DNA of 37,901 bases from Ectothiorhodospiraceae bacterium WFHF3C12 (GTDB lineage: Bacteria > Pseudomonadota > Gammaproteobacteria > Nitrococcales > Nitrococcaceae). Position 1 is the stretch's first letter, and every line of letters begins with the position of its first letter. The notes under the pieces are model-generated. The model ran no database searches. It had not been told where the DNA came from and saw nothing but the letters and a program-made list of their open reading frames with translations. The DNA is taken from assembly GCA_013519935.1 (NCBI GenBank), contig JACDUA010000043.1:1-37901 (forward strand), written 5' to 3'. A program made the translations under genes and the position numbers. Of this stretch, positions 32,106 through 37,901 are shown piece after piece.

Positions 32106-34600
32106 CAAGGCTTCCTGAAATGGGTAACGATCACGATCAACAGCAGTTCGTGCGGACGATTCATGACATCGACCCTGAGAATGTGAAGGCCTATGGCGGC
32201 AAGGCCGTGGGCCTAGCCCGCATGGCGAGGAGCGGAGTGCCGATACCACCGGCTATCGTCATCGGCACCGATGGTTATCATGCGTTCCACGAGAACGGCG
32301 GAGTGATTCCCGGCGACATGATCGAACAGATCCATGCGGGCATCGGTTATCTGGAATCCCAGACCGGCCGGGAATTCGGCGGCCCCAAGTCGCCTCTGCT
32401 GGTCTCCGTGCGCTCGGGTGCCGCGATCAGCATGCCCGGCATGATGGACACCATTCTCAACCTCGGTTTGAACGCCGAGTCCGCATTTGAGTGGGCTGGC
32501 GCTATCGGCAATACCGGTTTCGTGCTCGACAGCTGGATACGGTTCTGGGGCATGTATGCCGAAACCGTCCTGGACATCGATGCCGACGAGTTGCTCGATG
32601 CCTTGAGCCGCGAGATTGCGGCCGTGGAGACGGCGGCGACGCTCGAGAGCTATGAGGCTCTCGAGCGCGCGGCTCTCGCGGCTATCGGGGAACAGGGCGC
32701 CGAGGCGACAGCTGACCCGCGAAAGCAGTTGATCAAGACCGTGGCCGCAGTGTTCGGCTCTTGGGACAGCCCGCGCGCCCAGGCCTATCGCCAGCATCAC
32801 GGCATTTCCGACGACATGGGGACGGCTGTCACGATTCAGGCGATGGTGTTCGGCAACATGGATGACGAATCCGGCACCGGCGTGGCCTTCACTCGTGACC
32901 CCAATGATGGCAGCAAGACGCTCTACGGCGAATTTCTCACCGGTCATCAAGGCGAAGACTTGGTTTCCGGTACGCATACACCGATCAAGCTGTCCGATCA
33001 CCGTATGCCGGACGACACCGCCATCGCGCTCGTCCAGCACGGAGAGACCCTTGAGCGAATCTACCGGGATGCCGTGGACATCGAGTTCACCGTTGAGTCG
33101 GGGACACTGTACTTCCTACAGGTCCGCGCGGCGAAGCGGACGGCAAGCGCGGCCGTCCGCATCGCCTGTGAGCTAGTCGATGAAGGGCTGATCTCGATGC
33201 CCGAGGCCATCAGCCGGGTCTCACTGGACCAGGTTGCCAACCTTTTGCGGCCTGGTTTCGACCCGGAAGCGCTCGAAAAGGCGACGTTGCTGACGAAGGG
33301 CCTCGGCTCCTCTCCCGGGCAGGCCGCCGGCGTGGCGATTCTGGATTCCGACATGGCTGCGGACCGGGCGGATCAGGGAGAGAACGTAATTCTCCTACGC
33401 CCGACCACGAGCCCCCAGGATATTCGCGGCATGCTCGCGTCGAACGGCATTGTTACAGCCAAGGGAGGGGCTCTCAGCCACGCGGCCGTAGTCTCGCGGG
33501 CACTAGACAAACCCTGCATCGTGGGCTGTGAGGAGATCGAGATTGACCTGGATGCGCGGACCTTCAGCGTCGGCGGTAAGACCTTTAACGAAGGGGTGTC
33601 CATCTCGATCGACGGCGCGGATGGACGGGTGCTTGAGGGCGTCGTGCCGATCAGCGCCGGCGTAGGCAGCGGCGAAGCACTTCGCGGGTTCCTCGATATG
33701 GCACGAGCGGTTTCAGGCGCCGAGATCTGGTCCGCCCCGCGCGGAGAAGTCGAGGCCGCACATGCGGTGGAGGCGAGCGCGGACGGCGTCGGGTTGGTCT
33801 CTTTGACCGATCTCGTGATGTCCCGCGGTGCGATGGGTCGCTTCACCCAGAGCATTTCCCAGTTAACCCGCGACGGCGTGGAACAAGAAACGCTGGAAGA
33901 GATATCCCAAGTCGTGCGTGATGCCTGTCTACCGCTGATCCGGGCAGCCATCGCCACGCCCGTTCACCTTCGGTTACCGCAGCTGCGCTCCGAGAGGGCA
34001 AGGGATCTGGTTGCGAACTGGGAAGACATCCCCGTGTGGCAGATCCTGCCGCTGGGGAGCCGCAACCTGATAGGCGCCATGCTGGACGGCATTGCTCGCG
34101 CTCAGAGTGATGCGGGGCACACCGACGTCAGCGTAGTTGCTGGGGGCATTACCGACCCCTCCGAATTTGAGGCGTTCGAGAGCGACGTCGCGCGAACCGC
34201 CGGCCTCGGAGCCGGCATGTTGGTTCAAAACGCCATCCTTCTGCAGCGGCTCGCGGAGCAGCCTTTGGAGGACAGATCGATCTGGATCGACGTGAACGAG
34301 ATCATCCGGACCGTACACGGGTTTCCCATGCGTGTAATGCACATGCCGTCGGTTCTGGACGACTACTGCAAGCAAGGCCTCATCCGGGCCAATCCATTTC
34401 GGGATCCGGGCAGCTTCCTGACCAAGCTGTTGCAGTCGGTTGGCCGATTTGCAGGCGATAGGTTCGGAGTGACCGACGCCGGTGTGTTCGGGGACGAGCT
34501 ATTGTCCTTGCTCTACGCAGCTGGTTTTCGTCGGTTCTCGTCATCCACGGCGGCAGGCGGGATCGTAAGAATCAAGCTGGCTCGACTCGCGGAGGAGTAA
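32102..34600 (+). CDS. PPDK-like phosphotransferase with degenerate pyruvate/PEP barrel
   Basis: Residues 1-345 are a PPDK ATP-grasp domain (GGKAVGLARM, VSVRSGAAISMPGMMDTILN, FGNMDDESGTGVAFTRDP, DIEFTV...YFLQVRAAKRTA). Residues ~395-515 are the swivel domain with phosphohistidine His460 in TAKGGALSHAAVVSR. Both are near-canonical. The C-terminal region (~525-832) aligns in outline with the PEP/pyruvate barrel but RTEHMF-type, GTNDLTQ and CGEHGG motifs of PPDK are not there; at those places stand LVSLTDLVM (565-573) and TDAGVFGDEL (791-800), so the catalytic cysteine is missing. It should still autophosphorylate from ATP but probably not with pyruvate as acceptor. Total length is ~40-50 shorter than PPDK. 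It starts in ATGA overlap with the gene before and ends 3 bases ahead of BMC-H. Confidence 0.85.
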   Translation: MTRLPEMGNDHDQQQFVRTIHDIDPENVKAYGGKAVGLARMARSGVPIPPAIVIGTDGYHAFHENGGVIPGDMIEQIHAGIGYLESQTGREFGGPKSPLLVSVRSGAAISMPGMMDTILNLGLNAESAFEWAGAIGNTGFVLDSWIRFWGMYAETVLDIDADELLDALSREIAAVETAATLESYEALERAALAAIGEQGAEATADPRKQLIKTVAAVFGSWDSPRAQAYRQHHGISDDMGTAVTIQAMVFGNMDDESGTGVAFTRDPNDGSKTLYGEFLTGHQGEDLVSGTHTPIKLSDHRMPDDTAIALVQHGETLERIYRDAVDIEFTVESGTLYFLQVRAAKRTASAAVRIACELVDEGLISMPEAISRVSLDQVANLLRPGFDPEALEKATLLTKGLGSSPGQAAGVAILDSDMAADRADQGENVILLRPTTSPQDIRGMLASNGIVTAKGGALSHAAVVSRALDKPCIVGCEEIEIDLDARTFSVGGKTFNEGVSISIDGADGRVLEGVVPISAGVGSGEALRGFLDMARAVSGAEIWSAPRGEVEAAHAVEASADGVGLVSLTDLVMSRGAMGRFTQSISQLTRDGVEQETLEEISQVVRDACLPLIRAAIATPVHLRLPQLRSERARDLVANWEDIPVWQILPLGSRNLIGAMLDGIARAQSDAGHTDVSVVAGGITDPSEFEAFESDVARTAGLGAGMLVQNAILLQRLAEQPLEDRSIWIDVNEIIRTVHGFPMRVMHMPSVLDDYCKQGLIRANPFRDPGSFLTKLLQSVGRFAGDRFGVTDAGVFGDELLSLLYAAGFRRFSSSTAAGGIVRIKLARLAEE

Positions 34601-34603
34601 ACC

Positions 34604-34894
34604 ATGGCCAAGACATCCCAAGCCCTCGGGTTCGTGGAGACGAAGGGTCTAACCGCGGCGACCGAAGCGGCCGATGCAATGGTGAAGGCAGCGAGCGTAC
34701 GCATTGTGACGAAGCAGCGCCCAGGCGGCGGCCTGGTTGCCATAATCATCGAGGGTGACGTGGGTGCCGTGAAGGCCGCCGTGGACGCCGGCCGGGCGGC
34801 TGCTGATGCGGTGGGTGAGGTTCATTCGGCCCACATCATTCCGCGCCCGCACGAGGATATCGCCGGAATTCTGGAACGCCCGCCAGTCCGCTAG
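34604..34894 (+). CDS. BMC-H hexameric shell protein, second copy
   Basis: This 96-residue single-domain shell protein has [40 protein letters not shown] and [14 protein letters not shown]. It is clearly paralogous to the BMC-H at 26679-26984 but has a shorter N-terminus and a basic tail (ERPPVR). A second hexamer type usually changes pore chemistry or packing. GGAGGAG spans the PPDK-like stop and serves its ATG. As the last gene of the plus arm it ties the phosphotransfer genes to the compartment. Confidence 0.95.
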   Translation: MAKTSQALGFVETKGLTAATEAADAMVKAASVRIVTKQRPGGGLVAIIIEGDVGAVKAAVDAGRAAADAVGEVHSAHIIPRPHEDIAGILERPPVR

Positions 34895-34933
34895 TTCGTA
34901 TTGTGCGCTGGTTCGTGAAGCCGTTGATCTTTG

Positions 34934-34959
34934 ACCGCGGTTGCAGCTGAGCCCGCGGT
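34934..34959 (+). terminator. Weak hairpin after the plus-arm operon
   Basis: ACCGCGG and CCGCGGT form a 7-bp stem with a 12-base loop, 39 bases after the BMC-H stop. No T tract follows, so termination is doubtful. Confidence 0.3.
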
Positions 34960-35029
34960 GGAAATGAAGGCGTAACCTCATCAAGCCCATGACGAGGATA
35001 TCGCGGTGTCCGAGCGAGGAGTGTGATCA

Positions 35030-35626
35030 ATGCCGGTTCGCGTGGAAGTTTTGGAACGCCAAAGATTACACGACGGATTCATCTCTGTGGAACGATTGAG
35101 GCTGCGTCACGCACTGTTCGGCGGCGGCTTAAGCGACGTGCTCATACGGGAGGTCTATGCAAACCGACGCGGTGTGGGTGTCCTCCCCTACGACCCGCAA
35201 CATGATGCGGTGATCTTAGTCGAACAGTTCCGTATTGGTGCCTTGGATATGCCCTCCGGCCCCTGGCTGATCGAATTAATCGCCGGCATGGTGGAGCCTG
35301 GGGAGACAGACGAGGTGGTAGCTCATCGCGAGTCCGCTGAGGAGGCGGACTGCCGCCTCGATGTACTGTGGCCAATATGTGAATACGTCTCAACGCCAGG
35401 CGTGAGCGCGGAAACGGTGCAGCTTTACTGCGCTAGGACCGACAGCGCCGGACTGGGTGGCATACATGGTGAGCCGAAGGAAGGCGAGGACATCCGGGTT
35501 CATGTCGTTTCAATGGGTGAAGCGCTGGAGATGATGAGCAATGGTGTTATTCAATCGGCGATGCCCATCATCGCACTGCAGTGGATGGCCCTGAATCGGC
35601 AGCGCATCCGCGACGCTTGGCTGTGA
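35030..35626 (+). CDS. Nudix hydrolase (ADP-ribose pyrophosphatase / NudF-like)
   Basis: The 198-residue protein has the Nudix box Gly86-x5-Glu92-x7-Arg100-Glu101-x2-Glu104-Glu105 in AGMVEPGE...REESAEE-like order (observed HRESAEEAD). The usual Gly near the end of the box is Asp107. The N-terminal half (VLPYDPQHDAVILVEQFRIG) and IELIAGMVEPGE match the ADP-ribose pyrophosphatase group, which cleaves ADP-ribose or similar nucleotide-sugar diphosphates. AGGAG stands about 9 bases upstream. It lies 135 bases after the BMC arm and may or may not be part of that transcript; housekeeping of NAD breakdown products near three NAD enzymes would make sense but is a guess. Confidence 0.85.
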   Translation: MPVRVEVLERQRLHDGFISVERLRLRHALFGGGLSDVLIREVYANRRGVGVLPYDPQHDAVILVEQFRIGALDMPSGPWLIELIAGMVEPGETDEVVAHRESAEEADCRLDVLWPICEYVSTPGVSAETVQLYCARTDSAGLGGIHGEPKEGEDIRVHVVSMGEALEMMSNGVIQSAMPIIALQWMALNRQRIRDAWL

Positions 35627-36076
35627 ATTGAGTGCAGGGCATGCATGGCAGCAGATTGCGTCTCTTCGGCTTCATAGGCCGGGTAACTAGCGCAAGACCA
35701 GCTATCCAACGTGAACCGGTAACGGGTGCGCGGCACTGCTCTTGACTGCCGGCTTCATTGTCGCACTCAGTCAACAGTGGGTCCCCTAGGGCGTTACCCC
35801 TAGCCATCGGTTCAAGCGGTCATTTGACATAGTGGTACGTCCCAGACTCGTAGGCACCCTCGAACGTATTCTGAGAATGGGAAGATCCTCTTGCGGCAAG
35901 CGGTACATGGAGGAACTCAAGACGAGTCGATCAAGCAGTCCATCAAGCGAGGTAATCATTGGCGGTGGTGTCACCGCTAATTCTGCTCCTGCCGAGGCTT
36001 CGGGCAATGCGTATGTACTCCACATCGCGGATGGTCGGTTGCCCCGGCCAGAGCGCAGCTCATCGGCCACCTAACG
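35627..36076. other. Gap without recognised gene
   Basis: About 450 bases. The only structured site I see is the dyad at 35786-35803. An 80-codon frame at 35832-36074 has serine-rich low-complexity composition and no ribosome site, so I do not call it. Confidence 0.4.
35786..35803. promoter_or_regulatory. Short dyad upstream of the MerR gene
   Basis: CTAGGG-CGTTAC-CCCTAG is a perfect 6-bp inverted repeat about 280 bases before the MerR-type gene. MerR proteins bind such short dyads in 19-20-bp spacers, but I find no matching -35/-10 pair. Binding is speculative. Confidence 0.25.
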
Positions 36077-36529
36077 ATGCCCCGTGCCCATTCACGTCTA
36101 CTGAGGTCAACCACTTTGAGTGCGCTGGATATCGGTGAGGTCGCAAAGAGGACAGGCGTCCCCGCATATACATTGCGATTTTATGAGGAGAAGGGCCTGA
36201 TCGAGCCAATCGGCAGGCGAGGGCTCCGTCGCCAATACGACAGCAGTGTTCTGCAGCGGCTTGCTCTGATTGCGCTGGGCCGCGCCGCGGGCTTCTCGCT
36301 CGACGAAATTGGGCAGCTGTTCGACTCTGAATGTGAACCCCAGGTAGGTCGCGGCAGGCTAGCTGCCAAGGCAGACGAGCTAGAGGACAAGATACGCGAC
36401 CTGACGGCAATGCGTGACGGCTTGCGTCACGCAGCTGACTGCCCTGCGTCTAGTCACATGGCGTGCCCTAGCTTTCAACGGTTGCTGCGAGCGGCTGGCG
36501 CCGGAGCGTTGAGACGCCAACAGGGCTGA
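36077..36529 (+). CDS. MerR-family transcriptional regulator
   Basis: The 150-residue protein has the MerR helix-turn-helix and wing (DIGEVAKRTGVPAYTLRFYE, GLIEPIGRRGLRRQYD), a second helical pair and a long dimerisation helix (~92-118). Its C-terminus has two cysteines with a histidine in DCPASSHMACPSF (Cys122, Cys130), plus Cys86, so metal or thiol sensing is possible. Start is uncertain: ATG at 36077 gives 150 residues, while TTG at 36116 has TGAGG upstream and would start right before the DNA-binding domain. No target gene is obvious; the IS element now lies downstream. Confidence 0.8.
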   Translation: MPRAHSRLLRSTTLSALDIGEVAKRTGVPAYTLRFYEEKGLIEPIGRRGLRRQYDSSVLQRLALIALGRAAGFSLDEIGQLFDSECEPQVGRGRLAAKADELEDKIRDLTAMRDGLRHAADCPASSHMACPSFQRLLRAAGAGALRRQQG

Positions 36530-36739
36530 GGAATTGACCTCGGCGTTGCTAAGCACTCTCTCTGTCTAGGTCAAACGCGCCACCTAATCACATCCCTGAC
36601 ACCAAGCGGAGTCGCTACGTGCGACTCACGCCGGAACGAGATGGCACCCTTCGGCCCAGAGGCGACGGTCAGCGCGTGGGTTCTGCCCCGATTTCACGGA
36701 CACATCCATTAAGGCCCATACTGGGCGAGGAGGTGTCCG

Positions 36740-37027
36740 ATGGCAAAGCGCAAGCGCTACACACAGGAGTTCAAGCAGGAGGCGGTGCGGCTGGCCCGCT
36801 CGAGCTCGGACTCGGTGAGCAAGATCGCCCGGGATCTGGGGCTGAACCCAAACATGTTGAGCCGCTGGTGCCGGGAGCTGGAGGCCGACGGGGCCAAGGC
36901 CTTCCGCGGTCAGGGCAATGCTCGGGATGAGGAGGTGGCACGGCTGCGCCGGGAGCTCGCCCAGGTCAAGCAGGAACGGGATTTTTTAAAGGACGCGGCA
37001 GCGTACTTCGCCAAAGAGTCGAAGTAA
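36740..37027 (+). CDS. IS3-family transposase OrfA
   Basis: The 95-residue protein has the helix-turn-helix of IS3/IS911 OrfA (YTQEFKQEAVRLARSS, SKIARDLGLNPNMLSRWCRE) and a leucine-zipper-like tail (EVARLRRELAQVKQERDFLK). It binds the IS ends and limits transposition. GAGGAGG precedes the ATG. The reading frame contains a -1 slippery heptamer at 36982-36988. Confidence 0.92.
   Translation: MAKRKRYTQEFKQEAVRLARSSSDSVSKIARDLGLNPNMLSRWCRELEADGAKAFRGQGNARDEEVARLRRELAQVKQERDFLKDAAAYFAKESK
36982..36988 (+). promoter_or_regulatory. Programmed -1 frameshift heptamer T_TTT_TTA
   Basis: In the OrfA frame the sequence reads GA-T_TTT_TTA-AAG, a canonical X_XXY_YYZ slippery site. After a -1 shift the frame runs without stop into OrfB. 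This is the usual way IS3 elements make the OrfAB transposase, though A_AAA_AAG is the commoner heptamer. Confidence 0.75.
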
Positions 37028-37035
37028 GGTACGGC

Positions 37036-37896
37036 GTGATAGCACGCTGCCGCGAGCAGTATCCGATCAAGCTGATGTGCCGGTGTCTGAACGTCTCCCG
37101 CAGCGGCTACTACGCCTGGCAGCGGCGCGGTCCCTCGCGCCGGGCCCGGGCCAATGCCCGGTTGCTGGAGCAGATCCAGGACAAGCACGACGACAGCGAC
37201 CAGGTCCTGGGGGCAGCGGGCATTCGCGATGCGCTGTGCTACGAGGGCGAGCGGTGCAGCGTTAACCGTGTTGCACGGCTAATGCGCCAGGCGGGACTGC
37301 GCGGCATCCCGGCGAAGCGGCGCTGGCGCTCAAAGTCCAGCGGTCAACGCCCCGATGGGATCGACAACGAGCTCGAACGGGACTTTCTGGCCGAGGCGCC
37401 GAACACCAAGTGGGTCACCGATATCACCTATCTGCGCACCGCTGAAGGCTGGTTGTACCTGTGTGCCGTGCTCGATCTGTGGCAAGGGTTGGTGGTCGGC
37501 TGGTCGATGAGCCACCGTCAGGACAGTCACCTAGTGCTCCAGGCCGTGCTGATGGCGCTGTGGCAGCGTGAGCACAAGGCGCCGGTGATTTTGCACTCCG
37601 ACCGTGGCACGCAGTTCACCAGCGACGAATACCAGCAGTTCCTCAGCGACCATGACCTGGTATGCAGCATGAGCGCGGTCGGCAGCTGTGCCGACAACGC
37701 CGCCGCCGAAGGCTTCTTCGGCATGCTCAAGCGTGAGCGGGTCAACCGCCGCCGGTATCAGACCCGGGCCGAGGCACGCACGGATGTGTTCGACTACATC
37801 GAGCGCTTCTACAATCCGAGAATACGTCGGCGGCTACAAATACAGGATCAACAGCAGGCGCAACCCTTAACCCAACCGTCCGTGGAAACGGGGTAG
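37036..37896 (+). CDS. IS3-family transposase OrfB (DDE catalytic part)
   Basis: The 286-residue frame carries an HTH_21-type region (CRCLNVSRSGYYAWQRRG) and the rve DDE domain: first Asp in WVTDITYL, second in LHSDRGTQF and the Glu in NAAAEGFFGMLKRE. A GTG could start it, but expression is probably as OrfAB through the slippery site at 36982. The last ~25 residues (RIRRRLQIQDQQQAQPLTQ...) lack the usual LGYxSP motif after the FYNPR element, so the tail may have a small deletion or shift; activity is uncertain. Confidence 0.9.
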   Translation: MIARCREQYPIKLMCRCLNVSRSGYYAWQRRGPSRRARANARLLEQIQDKHDDSDQVLGAAGIRDALCYEGERCSVNRVARLMRQAGLRGIPAKRRWRSKSSGQRPDGIDNELERDFLAEAPNTKWVTDITYLRTAEGWLYLCAVLDLWQGLVVGWSMSHRQDSHLVLQAVLMALWQREHKAPVILHSDRGTQFTSDEYQQFLSDHDLVCSMSAVGSCADNAAAEGFFGMLKRERVNRRRYQTRAEARTDVFDYIERFYNPRIRRRLQIQDQQQAQPLTQPSVETG

Positions 37897-37901
37897 AACC
37901 C

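Larger units (their letters stand above)
36677..37901 (+). mobile_element. IS3-family insertion sequence
   Basis: The element has 24-bp imperfect terminal inverted repeats: GGGTTCTGCCCCGATTTCAC at 36678-36701 (first 20 shown) against the reverse complement of 37878-37901, with 21 of 24 matches. With the preceding T at 36677 the left end starts TG, so the right end should be the CA whose A would be the first base past the window. Length is about 1.23 kb. It encodes orfA and orfB in the IS3 arrangement with a frameshift site. Confidence 0.9.

Noticed and set aside
32102-34600. Ordinary pyruvate phosphate dikinase for gluconeogenesis
   Set aside because: The catalytic motifs of the pyruvate/PEP barrel are not found and the gene is embedded in a BMC operon ending in a shell gene.
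19108-34894. Ethanolamine utilisation (EUT) locus
   Set aside because: EutJ-like and EutQ-like pieces occur, but EutBC lyase, EutA, EutD, EutT and EutH are absent.
1-37901. CRISPR arrays, tRNA and rRNA genes
   Set aside because: I saw no regularly spaced short repeats and no tRNA- or rRNA-like sequence by reading; a covariance-model scan was not possible.

Overview
The window looks like chromosome of a GC-rich proteobacterium, most likely a gammaproteobacterium of the halophilic or chemolithotrophic kind (Ectothiorhodospiraceae/Halomonadaceae-like). This is judged from gene content and protein style only; no rRNA or tRNA is present to test it. The sequence is a mosaic: a GC-rich backbone with sulfur and arsenic genes (1-14.6 kb), a visibly less GC-rich patch of unknown secreted and membrane proteins (about 14.7-19 kb), a complete bacterial microcompartment (BMC) locus (19.1-34.9 kb), and a tail with a Nudix hydrolase, a MerR regulator and an IS3-family element that runs to the last base.

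Region 1 (1-5.2 kb): the 3' end of a membrane protein, an alpha/beta hydrolase-OsmC fusion, a YiiX-type papain-like protein, then a sulfur operon made of a periplasmic two-domain rhodanese, a YeeE/TsuA-type sulfur transporter and a tiny membrane-anchored CxxC protein.

Region 2 (5.07-14.42 kb): an arsenite-oxidation island. It holds an HDAC-family deacetylase, aioBA (Rieske and molybdopterin subunits of arsenite oxidase) and the divergent regulatory operon aioXSR (arsenite-binding protein, sensor kinase, sigma54 activator). A sigma54 -24/-12 promoter and a 21-bp-spaced dyad lie in the aioB-aioX gap. The island is bracketed by two direct copies of a ~270-bp sequence that cut across the same pair of genes, which points to integration of the whole segment. 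A decayed permease sits at its right edge.

Region 3 (14.4-19.1 kb): a small zinc-ribbon protein, two secreted proteins of similar layout (one fused to a TolA C-terminal domain), a membrane protein, and a pair of related ~54-bp repeats.

Region 4 (19.1-34.9 kb): a divergent BMC locus. The minus arm reads BMC-P, BMC-H, acylating aldehyde dehydrogenase, EutJ-like chaperone, BMC-T, a malate-dehydrogenase-like enzyme with a EutQ-like N-terminal tag, a zinc alcohol dehydrogenase and a GAF/PucR-type regulator. The plus arm reads a CrtC/AttH-like protein, a HAD phosphatase with a CxCGGDCxC tail, a free-standing PEP-enzyme swivel (phosphohistidine) domain, an unrecognised 469-aa protein, a winged-helix-like protein, a pyruvate-phosphate-dikinase-like protein whose pyruvate/PEP barrel has lost its catalytic motifs, and a second BMC-H. 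Known signature enzymes (ethanolamine lyase, diol dehydratase, glycyl radical enzymes, aldolases) are absent. I infer a metabolosome in which a PPDK-like phosphotransfer module activates an unknown substrate whose aldehyde product is handled by the acylating dehydrogenase. This is the best candidate for an undescribed system here.
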